Assembly: GCF_001544755.2 (NCBI RefSeq)
Contig: NZ_FCOF02000026.1
Location: 28,112-92,111, forward strand
DNA length: 64,000 nt
Reading direction: 5' to 3'
Source of the DNA: Caballeronia catudaia
Lineage (GTDB): Bacteria > Pseudomonadota > Gammaproteobacteria > Burkholderiales > Burkholderiaceae
Position 1 is the first letter of the stretch. The number at the start of each line of letters is the position of its first letter. Positions 8,772 through 17,703 of this stretch are shown here, in pieces. The notes beneath the pieces are model-generated. The model saw only the letters and a program-made list of their open reading frames with translations, was not told the DNA's origin and did not search any database. Made by a program: the position numbers and the translations under genes.

Positions 8772-9491
8772 ATGGCAAATGTTGTCAACCTATGGCCACT
8801 CATCGGCGTGGCCGTCATCATCGTGGGCTTCGTGCTGCGCTTCAATCCGATGCTGATCGTCGCGGCCGCGGCGATCATCACCGGCTTTGCGGCGCATTTT
8901 CCCGTCGAGCGCATTCTGACCGCGATCGGCAGCGGTTTTCTCAAGACGCGCAATATTCCGCTCATCATCCTGTTGCCGCTCGCGGTGATCGGCCTGCTCG
9001 AACGGCACGGCCTGCGCGAGCGCGCGCAGATGTGGATTTCGAGCATCAAGGCGGCGACGGCCGGACGCTTGTTGATCGTCTACCTGTTCGTCCGTGAAAT
9101 CACGGCGGCGGTCGGCCTGACGGGACTGGGCGGCCACCCGCAGATGGTGCGTCCGCTGCTTGCGCCGATGGCCGAAGGCGCCACCGAAGCGCGTTATGGC
9201 AAGCTCTCCGACGCGACGCGCTTCAAGCTGCGCGCGTACTCGGCCGCGACCGACAACGTCGGGCTGTTCTTCGGCGAGGACATCTTCGTCGCGTTCGGCG
9301 CGATCGTGCTGATGACCACGTTCCTGAAGGAAGCAGGCATCGTCGTCGAACCGATGCACGTTGCCGTGTGGGGCATTCCCACCGCGATCTGCGCGTTCCT
9401 GATCCACGGCTTCCGGCTGTGGCTGCTTGATCGCAGGCTGTCGCGCGAGCTCGACGCGCTCACGCGCAATGTCGCGGGAGAGAAAGCATGA
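8772..9491 (+). CDS. DUF969 membrane protein, candidate transporter subunit
   Basis: A 239-residue polytopic inner-membrane protein (about six hydrophobic segments) of the DUF969 family, starting MANVVNLWPLIGVAVIIVGFVLRFNP. The ATG at 8772 is chosen over a GTG at 8760 because GGAG lies just before it. It overlaps the next gene, DUF979, by ATGA. The pair is always found together and here follows pxpBCA, so uptake of 5-oxoproline or pyroglutamyl compounds is a reasonable but untested role. Confidence 0.85.
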   Translation: MANVVNLWPLIGVAVIIVGFVLRFNPMLIVAAAAIITGFAAHFPVERILTAIGSGFLKTRNIPLIILLPLAVIGLLERHGLRERAQMWISSIKAATAGRLLIVYLFVREITAAVGLTGLGGHPQMVRPLLAPMAEGATEARYGKLSDATRFKLRAYSAATDNVGLFFGEDIFVAFGAIVLMTTFLKEAGIVVEPMHVAVWGIPTAICAFLIHGFRLWLLDRRLSRELDALTRNVAGEKA

Positions 9492-10444
9492 CGCTCACGA
9501 TCAACTATCTCTTCTACCTCGTCGGCATCGTGCTCGTGGTCGTCGCGGGCATGATCCTCACGGACAAGTCGCATCCGCGGCGTCTCTCCGCGGGCGTGTT
9601 CTGGCTGATCTACGCGCTGATCTTTCTCGTCGGCGACTGGATTCCGGTGACGGTGGTCGGCGTGCTCGTCGTGGCGATGGCGCTGATCGCGGGGCTTGGC
9701 GGCGTCACCGGCGCGAAGCCCAAAATGCTCTCCGAGGAAACGCGCCGGCAGAGCGCCGTGCGTCTCGGCAACAAGCTCTTCGTGCCGGCGCTGACGATTC
9801 CCGTCGTCACCGTGATCCTCACGCTTTCCGTGAGCCATCTCGTGTTCGGCGGCAAGCCGCTGATCGATCCGAAGAACGTGACGTTGATCGGCTTCGGCAT
9901 CGGCTGCGTGATCGCGCTTGCGATCGCCTGCGTGATGACGCGCGATACCGTCGGCCAGTCGATGCGCGAGACGCGCCGTCTCATCGACGCGCTGTCGTGG
10001 GCCGCCGTGCTGCCGCAGATGCTCGGCATGCTCGGGCTCGTGTTTTCGGACGCGGGCGTCGGCAAGGCCGTCGCGCACGTGACGACGGCGTACGTCAACA
10101 TGGACTACCGGTTCGTCGCGGTGGCGGTGTATGTCGTCGGCATGGCGCTCTTCACGATGGTCATGGGCAACGGCTTCGCCGCGTTTCCGGTGATGACGGG
10201 CGGCGTCGGCGTGCCGATTCTCGTCGGCATGTTCCACGGCAATCCCGCGACGATGGCCGCGATCGGCATGTTCTCCGGCTATTGCGGCACGCTCATGACG
10301 CCGATGGCCGCGAACTTCAATATCGTGCCGGCTGCGCTGCTGGAACTGCCGGACAAGAACGCGGTGATCAAGGTGCAGGTGCCGACGGCTCTCACGCTTC
10401 TGGTCGTGAATATTTTTCTGTTGAACTGGCTGATGTTTATTTGA
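9488..10444 (+). CDS. DUF979 membrane protein, candidate transporter subunit
   Basis: A 318-residue polytopic membrane protein with about nine hydrophobic helices, family DUF979. The start MTLTINYLFYLVGIVLVVVAG is set by the 4-bp overlap with DUF969. A conserved loop with MGNGFAAFPVMTGGVGVPILVG and FSGYCGTLMTPMAANFNIVPAALLE resembles re-entrant segments of anion or organic-acid carriers. In many relatives a pyrrolidone-carboxylate peptidase gene (pcp) comes next; here the EPS locus begins 47 bp later, on the other strand. Confidence 0.85.
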   Translation: MTLTINYLFYLVGIVLVVVAGMILTDKSHPRRLSAGVFWLIYALIFLVGDWIPVTVVGVLVVAMALIAGLGGVTGAKPKMLSEETRRQSAVRLGNKLFVPALTIPVVTVILTLSVSHLVFGGKPLIDPKNVTLIGFGIGCVIALAIACVMTRDTVGQSMRETRRLIDALSWAAVLPQMLGMLGLVFSDAGVGKAVAHVTTAYVNMDYRFVAVAVYVVGMALFTMVMGNGFAAFPVMTGGVGVPILVGMFHGNPATMAAIGMFSGYCGTLMTPMAANFNIVPAALLELPDKNAVIKVQVPTALTLLVVNIFLLNWLMFI

Positions 10445-10491
10445 TGCAAGTTTGTTTGAGGCGTCCGGTCCCGATCTATGCGCTGATGCGC

Positions 10492-11541
10492 TCAGAGAAC
10501 GCAGCCTCGATTCGGCCGGATTGCCGTGCTGGCGTGACCCGGTGCCCGGATCGATGGAAGGTTCGCGAATGCCTGCCACGCGGGCTTGGCACTGAGGTCG
10601 GAAAAATGCAGCAAGCCAAAATTGGCTTCCTTGTCCAATGGATTATTCGCGTCGTCAACAAGGTCATACCACCATACGCCCTTGATATACGGGCGATCAG
10701 CGGCGAGCGCGAAGAAGCGGGTCAACATCTCGGCCTGAACGGATTCCGTGACGCCAAATTTGCCCTGATTCGTCGGCCATCCCACTTCCGTGATGTACAC
10801 GGGCAGCCGAATGCCGTATCGAGAGTTCAGGACTGACTCCAATGAATCGAGCCAGCCTACGGCGTGATCCGGTGCGCAGACGGGCGATTCATGATAGCCG
10901 TACGGATGGACCGACAGTCCATCCGCGTACCGAAGCGCGCCGAGCTGCGCCAAGCGTTCGTACCAGCCATTGTTCAGGCCTTTTTCCGTGACCCCGCCAA
11001 CCAGCACGACAGCGTCGGACCTGATTTTTTTGATGACGGGATAGGTGGCTTTGACCAGCGCCGCATAGTCGTCCACAGAGCCTGGCTCGGTGCCGCCAAG
11101 CCCGTTGTCCCATTCGTTCCAGATTTCGTAGTAGCGAATTCGATCGCCGAAGTGACGAGCGATCGCTTCCGCATAGCGCGCGTAACCTTCCACGGCCTCC
11201 CGCGACACTGGCTTTTTGCCATCGCCATACAAAGGATTGCCGTAGTCGAGAATCAGCAGCACCTTGAGCCCCAAATCACGCGCCAGCGCGACTGTCCGAT
11301 CCGGGCCCGCTGGAAATGTGTAGACGCCCTTTGATTTCTCGACATCGGACCAATGGATTTCCATTCGGATCGACCCCATGCCCGAATTGCTCACCATCGG
11401 CAATGTACGGCCCTGAAAGCCGGAATCCGCCGCCCGGTGGATGCCGACGCCAACGATCATGTCCTGCGCCGGATGCGCAGCCACACTGAACATCGACATT
11501 AAGCCGATGCAGACGAATGTATAGATGCGGGATATCGTCAC
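10492..11541 (-). CDS. Secreted GH39-like glycoside hydrolase (PslG-like), last gene of the EPS operon
   Basis: A 349-residue (beta/alpha)8 clan-A hydrolase with an N-terminal signal peptide (cleavage after roughly AAHPAQ), so periplasmic or exported. Acid/base Glu143 lies in EIWNEWDN and the nucleophile is Glu252 in YITEVGWP, both in the correct order for clan GH-A. Family relatives such as PslG trim or edit a polysaccharide during export. The GTG start overlaps the TGA of the preceding glycosyltransferase (GTGA), tying its synthesis to the EPS machinery. Substrate is presumably the polymer made by this locus (inference). Confidence 0.85.
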   Translation of the reverse strand: MTISRIYTFVCIGLMSMFSVAAHPAQDMIVGVGIHRAADSGFQGRTLPMVSNSGMGSIRMEIHWSDVEKSKGVYTFPAGPDRTVALARDLGLKVLLILDYGNPLYGDGKKPVSREAVEGYARYAEAIARHFGDRIRYYEIWNEWDNGLGGTEPGSVDDYAALVKATYPVIKKIRSDAVVLVGGVTEKGLNNGWYERLAQLGALRYADGLSVHPYGYHESPVCAPDHAVGWLDSLESVLNSRYGIRLPVYITEVGWPTNQGKFGVTESVQAEMLTRFFALAADRPYIKGVWWYDLVDDANNPLDKEANFGLLHFSDLSAKPAWQAFANLPSIRAPGHASTAIRPNRGCVL

Positions 11542-12737
11542 TTCGCTTTCTGACTCGAATACGGAATGTGATCAGCTTGAGGAATAGTGCCGCAGCTTTC
11601 GACGAATTCGGCGTACCGCTTCTCGCAGTACGAGCGAAACGACTGCCGAAATCGTTCAGCCGAGAATCGTTCCGCGTTCTGTCTGCATGCCCGCGGGTCG
11701 ATCGGCGTCGCCAGAGATTCGAAGCGCGCCACGGCATCCATGATCGCGTCTGGGGTTTGGGCCGCATAGAACAATCCGGTCGTTCCGCGTGACGCGTCAC
11801 TGATTATCGTCTCTTTGGCTCCGCCGCTTCCGAATGCGATCACGGGTGTGCCGCACGCCTGCGCTTCCACCGGAACGATCCCGAAGTCTTCTTCCGCGTT
11901 GAAGATGAAGGCTTTGGCCCGGCGCATGTGGTCTTGCAAGACGCTAAACGGTTGATAGCCCATCAGCGTGACGTTCGAAGTCGCATGAGCTTTCGCTTTC
12001 GCGAACTCAGGACCGTCTCCGATCACCACGAGGCGTCGGGAAGGCATCTTCGCAAACGCCTCGACGATGGCCGGAATCTTCTTGTACGGGACGAGTCGCG
12101 ATGCGGTCAGATAGAAATCACTCTTCGTATCACCGCGTTCGAAAGCGTCGATGCTGACAGGTGGATATATCACCTTCGCTTCCCGTCGGTAGACCTTGTT
12201 CACGCGGCGCGCAATGTATTGCGAGTTCGCGACGAAACAGTCCACGCCAAGAGACGAGCGGGCATCCCATTGGCGAATCTTGTGCAGAATCAGCCGCGCT
12301 GCCCATCCGCTCAGACCTTTGTCGAGACCCGCTTCCTTGAGATATTGATGCTGCATATCCCAGGCGTAACGGATCGGCGAATGAATGTAGCAAATGTGAA
12401 GCTGATTGGGCCCGGTGATCACGCCCTTCGAGACCGCGTGCGAACTCGAGATGACGAGGTCGTACGATGAAAGGTCAAGCTGCTCCACGGCGAACGGCAT
12501 GAGCGGAAGATACTTCTGGTAAAGACGTGATGCGCAGGGCAGTTGCTGGATGAACGTCGTCTTGGCCCGGCGCCCGCCGATGTGCTTCCGGTCGGCATCG
12601 CTATAACAGTCGATGACCGAAAACAAGTCGGCATTCGGCCAGATCTCGAGCATCTCCTCAAGGACTTTCTCGGACCCTCCCCGCGTCACGAGCCATTCAT
12701 GGACGATCGCGACACGCAGCGCGCTGAATTCACGCAT
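11538..12737 (-). CDS. Glycosyltransferase family 4
   Basis: A 399-residue GT-B retaining glycosyltransferase. The N-terminal acceptor domain starts ALRVAIVHEWLVTRGGSEKVLEE, with a glycine-rich loop. The C-terminal donor domain has ASRLVPYKK, VVIGDGPE and the E-x7-E motif EDFGIVPVE (Glu283, Glu291). Cytosolic or membrane-associated, it adds one sugar to the lipid-linked repeat unit. The sugar cannot be assigned, although GDP-mannose and UDP-glucuronate are available from manC and ugd in the same operon. It overlaps the upstream glycosyltransferase gene by 8 bp. Confidence 0.92.
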   Translation of the reverse strand: MREFSALRVAIVHEWLVTRGGSEKVLEEMLEIWPNADLFSVIDCYSDADRKHIGGRRAKTTFIQQLPCASRLYQKYLPLMPFAVEQLDLSSYDLVISSSHAVSKGVITGPNQLHICYIHSPIRYAWDMQHQYLKEAGLDKGLSGWAARLILHKIRQWDARSSLGVDCFVANSQYIARRVNKVYRREAKVIYPPVSIDAFERGDTKSDFYLTASRLVPYKKIPAIVEAFAKMPSRRLVVIGDGPEFAKAKAHATSNVTLMGYQPFSVLQDHMRRAKAFIFNAEEDFGIVPVEAQACGTPVIAFGSGGAKETIISDASRGTTGLFYAAQTPDAIMDAVARFESLATPIDPRACRQNAERFSAERFRQSFRSYCEKRYAEFVESCGTIPQADHIPYSSQKAK

Positions 12738-13911
12738 GTTCCTGACTCCCGCGGTAGATCAGATCGAGCATCTTCTGAGTTCTCATCTCATAGGTCTGCT
12801 CCCGCGCTACTTCCAGTCGCGCATCGAGCGTCGCACTCTCGCCTCGCAATGCTGCAGCCACGGCCTCGATGAACGCGTCGTGGGTCTCGGCAAGCTGGGC
12901 AACATGGCCGTAGTTCTGAAGCGCATGGAGATTGGTCGACACGACGGGTTTGCCTGCCGCCAGATATTCGAAGAATTTCATAGGGAACATCGCACGGGTG
13001 TAATCGTTGATTTGACACGGCAGTATCGCCACGTCGAGTCCTTTCAAGTAGGCCGGCAGGTCGCCGTAGGCGCGCGGACCCAGCAGATGGATGTTGGCGT
13101 GCTGTTGCAGTCGCGATACGTCCGTGTTCCGTTCGCCTTCGCCGACCTTTCCGATGAGCACGATCGACCATTCCGGATTTCGCCGCGCCATCTCGGCGAT
13201 GAGTTCGAAGTCCACCTTATAAGCGCTCAGAGCGCCGATGAAGCCGATCCGAGGGCCGGGAATGCGGGCAAGTTCGTCGTGAACGCCGACGCTGTCTTCC
13301 ATCGCTGTCTGGAAATGCGAGAAGTCCGCGACGTTCGAGAAATAGTGGGTGTTCTCGTTCCAGGCTCTGCGCGTGTCCAGAAGATGCTGCGAGGTGACGA
13401 AGCATAGGTCCGACCGCTTTACCATCTCACGCTCCGCGCGTTCGAGTTCGGCAACCGGCATATCGGGTTGAGCCTTGATCTCATCGACGCAATGAAAAAC
13501 CACTCGTGCGAACTTGTCGAGCTTAATCAGATCATGCGTCCTGGGGTTATAGGTCCAACACAATTCAGGTTTCATGTCCGCGCTCGCGAGGCATCGGGAC
13601 AGACCCACGCGCAGAAGGAGCCGGTTCAGGCGCACGACCCAGGGATAGCGATGCAGCGGCAGGATCAGCGGGGACCACACCCACAAGTTCTCGCGAACTT
13701 TCCTCGGACCGGCAAGCCCACGCCGTACGCGGCGCAAGATACGCTTCAGATCCGCGCCTGAGGCGGAGGGCTGGCGGATGGCAAGCGAGTCCACATAGAG
13801 AACTTTATGCCCCCGGCGCGCCAGTTCGACTGCGACGTGCTGTTTGTTTGTCCAGAATGGGTTGTCCCAGTCCGCCGTCGATATCAATACGATATCGTCT
13901 TTACTACTCAT
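12730..13911 (-). CDS. Glycosyltransferase (GT1/GT4-like, GT-B fold)
   Basis: A 393-residue glycosyltransferase with an unusual opening, MSSKDDIVLISTADWDNPFWTNKQHVAVELARRGHKVLYVDS. The donor domain contains RIGFIGALSAYKVDFELI, and PMKFFEYLAAGKPVVST replaces a strict E-x7-E motif. This matches a Glyco_trans_1_4-type subgroup common in EPS loci. The start is fixed by an ATGA overlap with the flippase gene. Donor and acceptor are unknown. Confidence 0.88.
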   Translation of the reverse strand: MSSKDDIVLISTADWDNPFWTNKQHVAVELARRGHKVLYVDSLAIRQPSASGADLKRILRRVRRGLAGPRKVRENLWVWSPLILPLHRYPWVVRLNRLLLRVGLSRCLASADMKPELCWTYNPRTHDLIKLDKFARVVFHCVDEIKAQPDMPVAELERAEREMVKRSDLCFVTSQHLLDTRRAWNENTHYFSNVADFSHFQTAMEDSVGVHDELARIPGPRIGFIGALSAYKVDFELIAEMARRNPEWSIVLIGKVGEGERNTDVSRLQQHANIHLLGPRAYGDLPAYLKGLDVAILPCQINDYTRAMFPMKFFEYLAAGKPVVSTNLHALQNYGHVAQLAETHDAFIEAVAAALRGESATLDARLEVAREQTYEMRTQKMLDLIYRGSQEHA

Positions 13912-15395
13912 ATCGTCCTACCTTGAACTCGTGTTTTCATATATCCGAGCATCGTCCGGCGAAGGCGGCTGTTTGCGCCTATCCAGACGATCCAGAAAAT
14001 GCCTGAAGCGACGGCAGCGATCACCAGACCTTTCAGTCCGGACGGCCAGTCGATCGCAGCAGCGAGCGCGATGTATGCGATCTCTCCTGCGATCATCCAG
14101 CCGATCGGACTGAGTTCCTTGAAGCTGTAACCGAATGCACGCGCTGCCATGACGCTATTGACCACGCCGTAGCCCGTTACGGCGAGTCCGATCGCCGCGA
14201 CACCGATCCAGCGTGACACGACGAGATTGATCGCGACGGAAACCGCCAGGCTGATCATCATGAAAGCGACCGCCGTCCTGTTTCTCAATTGGGCCGCGAG
14301 CGCCTTCTGTGCGATGTAGCCGAGTGCCTGGGCCCAAAGGCCGATCGACATGGTGGAAAGAATGGCGCTCGTCAAAAGGATCGAACGCTCGCCAAAAGCG
14401 CCTCTGCCATACATCAGCGCCACGACGTCGTGCGCATGCACATAGAGGAATCCCGATGCGGGCACGGTGAGCAACGTCAATGGAACGGCAATTCCAAGCA
14501 GCGCCCGGCGAATCTCATCGGCCGACTTGCCCGCGAGTTCGCTCAACACGGCGAGCGCAAAAGGAACTGTGATCAGAATATTGACGGTGTCGGAGACCAG
14601 TCGCGCGTAGTCGATCGCCGCCACGGCGCCGTCAGCCAACTGGGTGGCGACGATTCGCTCCACCGCAAAATTGCCCTGCATCAATATCGGCAAAAGGATC
14701 AGCGGACGCATCAATCGTAAAACGCGTCGCACGACTTCCTTCACCTGATCGGACCTGATACTTGTCCGCCGGATCAGGCCGAGTGCCGTCAGTCTTCTCC
14801 ATCCCCAAACGCAGCAGACAATCTGAGCCAGCACGAAACCGGTCGCGAGCAACGCGGACTGTCCAAGATAATAGGCGGCGCAGGTCGATGCGATCAGTCC
14901 AACGCTTTGGACGGTCGCGCGAGCGCTCGTCAAGCTATGTCCGCCCGCACCCATCTCCAGATACGACATCAGCCCGGCGAGAATGTAGAGCGGCGCTCCC
15001 AGAGAGAGAATCTGCAGGAACATGGTCGCGCAGGCGTGCGTCGGCGCGTTGAAAGTAGGCGCGAGGACACGGACGAGATCCGAAGCGAAGCAGACCATGA
15101 GAAGGCCAAGAAGCAGCCCGAAGAGCCCGAATCCCATGAGGACGATCGTCGCAAAGCGCGCTTCGGCGTCTTTGTCCCCCGAACCTTGATACTGCCGTTG
15201 CAGCGGTATCACCGCGGCGTTCAAAACATCGGCGGTAAAGAAATTGATGGGAATGAACAGCGCGGCCTGAGCCAACCGGTAAGCGGACGCTACCGGACCC
15301 GTTCCATACAGCGATGCGACGAGCAGCTCGCGCCCCACGCCGACAATCTTGCCGATCAGCCCGCCGCTCATGAGCGCAACGATTTTTCGTCTCAT
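13908..15395 (-). CDS. MurJ/MviN-type lipid-linked oligosaccharide flippase (Wzx role)
   Basis: A 495-residue polytopic membrane protein with about 13-14 hydrophobic helices. It begins MRRKIVALMSGGLIGKIVGVGRELLVASLYGTG, matching the MurJ-like VxxxTxxSRxxGxxRE opening. It likely flips the undecaprenyl-PP-linked repeat unit to the periplasm. A longer start at 15440 exists, but the ATG at 15395 overlaps the upstream TGA as ATGA, like most other junctions here. MurJ-like flippases in EPS loci substitute for the classical Wzx. Confidence 0.88.
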   Translation of the reverse strand: MRRKIVALMSGGLIGKIVGVGRELLVASLYGTGPVASAYRLAQAALFIPINFFTADVLNAAVIPLQRQYQGSGDKDAEARFATIVLMGFGLFGLLLGLLMVCFASDLVRVLAPTFNAPTHACATMFLQILSLGAPLYILAGLMSYLEMGAGGHSLTSARATVQSVGLIASTCAAYYLGQSALLATGFVLAQIVCCVWGWRRLTALGLIRRTSIRSDQVKEVVRRVLRLMRPLILLPILMQGNFAVERIVATQLADGAVAAIDYARLVSDTVNILITVPFALAVLSELAGKSADEIRRALLGIAVPLTLLTVPASGFLYVHAHDVVALMYGRGAFGERSILLTSAILSTMSIGLWAQALGYIAQKALAAQLRNRTAVAFMMISLAVSVAINLVVSRWIGVAAIGLAVTGYGVVNSVMAARAFGYSFKELSPIGWMIAGEIAYIALAAAIDWPSGLKGLVIAAVASGIFWIVWIGANSRLRRTMLGYMKTRVQGRTI

Positions 15396-16564
15396 CGCCG
15401 CCCCGTCCGTCGGATCAGCTCCAGATAAGTCGATGCGCATTGCTCCAATCGATACGCGTCCGAGAGCTGCGTGCGGCCACCCCGCGCGGCAAATTCACAC
15501 GCGTGTGCAAAGGCCGCGATGACGGCCTCCTGGTCTCGGGGATCGACAGTGAAAATGCCTGCCTGAGGGGGGATGGAGGCAGCCACGCTTCTCGCAAGAA
15601 CCGATGGAAGTCCGGCGGCCAGTGCCTCCAGCATGTTGAGCGGCAAACCCTCGACCCGAAGTGTCAGGAAGCTGAACACGTCGGCCGCAGCGAAACTGCG
15701 CGCCACTTCGCTTCTCGCAAGCGCGCCGGTGAACACGACACGCGAGGCGAGCCCTTTATCTCTCACCAGCGCCTCGAGCGTATTCCGATCCGGCCCGTCT
15801 CCCACGATCAACAAACGCGCGCCGGGATTCGATCGCGCGAATATATCGAATGCCAATATGAGTTCACAGACGCCCTTCTGACGATGCAGGCGGCTGACCG
15901 ATGCGATCACCTGGTGAGTGTCGTCGAATCCATATGCTTGCCTTGCCTTTCGACGAGCCGGGGGCTCGAATGCAAACAGCCGCTCGTCGATGCCGTTGGC
16001 GATGATCTCGACTGGCGCGTGAGACCTGGAAAGAAAGGAGGTCCATCGAATCTGCCGTTTGACGAGGTCAGAGATCGCAACGATCGCGTCATAGCGCGAA
16101 AGCACGTGACGGTCCTTGAAAATCCAGACAAGATTTCTCGCCGAGCCGAGTATCGATCGTGCCGTCGGCCTGCGCCATTTGGATACGAACTCTCCGATGC
16201 TCGATCCATGTGCCTGCATCAACACGGGAACCGTGCGGTTCGTCCGATGCAATACGATTTCGCGCGCGCCCGCGCTGACACCGATGACTGCGTCGAGGCC
16301 TTCTTCACACAACATATCGAAAGCGTTCAGCGTGCCCTTCCAGAAGGCCTTCGAATACTGTCCGTCACGCGCTTCCTCGATCGCGACGACGTCGATGCCG
16401 TCGATCTGGAAACGGCCCGTACGGCCGGCGATCGCGGATGTCACGACGGTCGTCCTGATGCCGCGCGCGCAAAAGGCCTGCGCCAAATCCCAGACGACAC
16501 GCTCCATTCCACCGATTCCGTGCATCGGAATCGAACGGGAAAACAGGCTGATATGACGTGTCAC
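15392..16564 (-). CDS. Glycosyltransferase family 4
   Basis: A 390-residue GT-B glycosyltransferase. MTRHISLFSRSIPMHGIGGMERVVWDLAQAF has the glycine-rich acceptor loop. The donor half has ASVSRLHRQKGV, LLIVGDGPDRNTLE and an E-x7-E motif in VEGLPLNMLEALAAG. The GTG start overlaps the preceding TGA (GTGA). It is an EPS repeat-unit assembly enzyme of unknown sugar specificity. Confidence 0.92.
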   Translation of the reverse strand: MTRHISLFSRSIPMHGIGGMERVVWDLAQAFCARGIRTTVVTSAIAGRTGRFQIDGIDVVAIEEARDGQYSKAFWKGTLNAFDMLCEEGLDAVIGVSAGAREIVLHRTNRTVPVLMQAHGSSIGEFVSKWRRPTARSILGSARNLVWIFKDRHVLSRYDAIVAISDLVKRQIRWTSFLSRSHAPVEIIANGIDERLFAFEPPARRKARQAYGFDDTHQVIASVSRLHRQKGVCELILAFDIFARSNPGARLLIVGDGPDRNTLEALVRDKGLASRVVFTGALARSEVARSFAAADVFSFLTLRVEGLPLNMLEALAAGLPSVLARSVAASIPPQAGIFTVDPRDQEAVIAAFAHACEFAARGGRTQLSDAYRLEQCASTYLELIRRTGRR

Positions 16565-17703
16565 TGACGAATCCCACCCATTGCGGAGTAGATCGATTCC
16601 AACTTCTGCGTTTGCCGCGCGATATCGAAGTCCCGTTCGACGACGCGGCGTGCGTTCGTGGCGAGGCGCGCATGAAGTTGTGCGTCCGTCAAGATTGCTG
16701 CCATGGGTTCAGCGAGACCATCGACATCGCGCTCTGCCGCGAGCAATCCATTCACATCGTCGTGGATCGCTTCCGGAATACCACCATGACGCGTGGCCAC
16801 ACAGGGAATGTGGTGCGCCGAGGCTTCAAGCAACACCATGCCCAGGCCCTCCGAGTCTCCTGACTTGGCGGTCACGCTCGGCAGGCAGAACAGATAGGTG
16901 GTCGACATGAGTTTCATGGCGTCGGCCCACGACAAGGTGCCGCGAAACTGGATCGAGTCGCCGAGTCGCAAGGATTTGGCGAGATCCATCAGGTCTTCGC
17001 GCAGTGGACCATCTCCAACGATGTCCAACTCGATGTCCGTGATCCCGCGTTTGCGCAGACTTGCGAAAGCCTCGATGAGGTATCGCGTGCCCTTCTTTTC
17101 GACGAGACGCGCGATGTGCAGGATTCGGCGTCTCGGTTGAGCATCCCATACGGCAGGTTCGAACGGACGCGCGTCGATGCCCATGTAGTGAGTCTCGAGA
17201 AGATGCTCAGGATAGCCATACTCGATTGCCCGGCTTCTGATGAAATCGGACACGCAAATGAGCCGGCTGACTCCTCGCGCAACAGCGTTCCGCGAAAACG
17301 CGTATCGCATTTCCGTGGGCTTGCCCGATAACGCAAAGGCCGATCGACGGACTGTCACATCGAACCCATGAAGGGTAGCGATTACGGGAATGTCGAGCGC
17401 CTGAGCAAGGTGAATCCCGTATGCTGCATCGAGTCCGAAGTGTGCATGCATGATCGCAGGTCGATCGTCGCGCAAGGCTTCGAGAAAGGGGCGCGGCTCG
17501 CACCACAAGCGATTTGCGATGCGGTCCCAGGCCGATGCGCCCTCGATCGTTCTGACCTCGCTATCTTCGGGAGCACGTCCCGAAGTCTTCCGTCCCACAT
17601 ACAACGGGCGATAGCGCTGCAACTGGCTCGCCTGCGCGTGAATGAACGGCTCTGAAGCCTTGAATAACTGATGTCGATAGACAAGCACACTAGGCTTACG
17701 CAT
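16561..17703 (-). CDS. Glycosyltransferase family 4
   Basis: A 380-residue GT-B enzyme starting MRKPSVLVYRHQLFKASEPFIHAQASQLQRYRPLYVGR, a form typical of transferases in colanic-acid-like loci. HAHFGLDAAYG and ATLHGFDV mark the acceptor domain. HIARLVEKKGTRYLIEAF, IVGDGPLRE and EGLGMVLLEA (E-x7-E) mark the donor site. The ATG at 17703 is preferred over a longer extension because GGAAGG precedes it. It overlaps wzy by 8 bp. Confidence 0.92.
   Translation of the reverse strand: MRKPSVLVYRHQLFKASEPFIHAQASQLQRYRPLYVGRKTSGRAPEDSEVRTIEGASAWDRIANRLWCEPRPFLEALRDDRPAIMHAHFGLDAAYGIHLAQALDIPVIATLHGFDVTVRRSAFALSGKPTEMRYAFSRNAVARGVSRLICVSDFIRSRAIEYGYPEHLLETHYMGIDARPFEPAVWDAQPRRRILHIARLVEKKGTRYLIEAFASLRKRGITDIELDIVGDGPLREDLMDLAKSLRLGDSIQFRGTLSWADAMKLMSTTYLFCLPSVTAKSGDSEGLGMVLLEASAHHIPCVATRHGGIPEAIHDDVNGLLAAERDVDGLAEPMAAILTDAQLHARLATNARRVVERDFDIARQTQKLESIYSAMGGIRQ

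Noticed and set aside
15396..15440. Longer start for the flippase (ATG at 15440)
   Set aside because: It would overlap the previous gene by 49 bp, while the ATG at 15395 gives the same 4-bp overlap seen at neighbouring junctions and matches the MurJ N-terminus.
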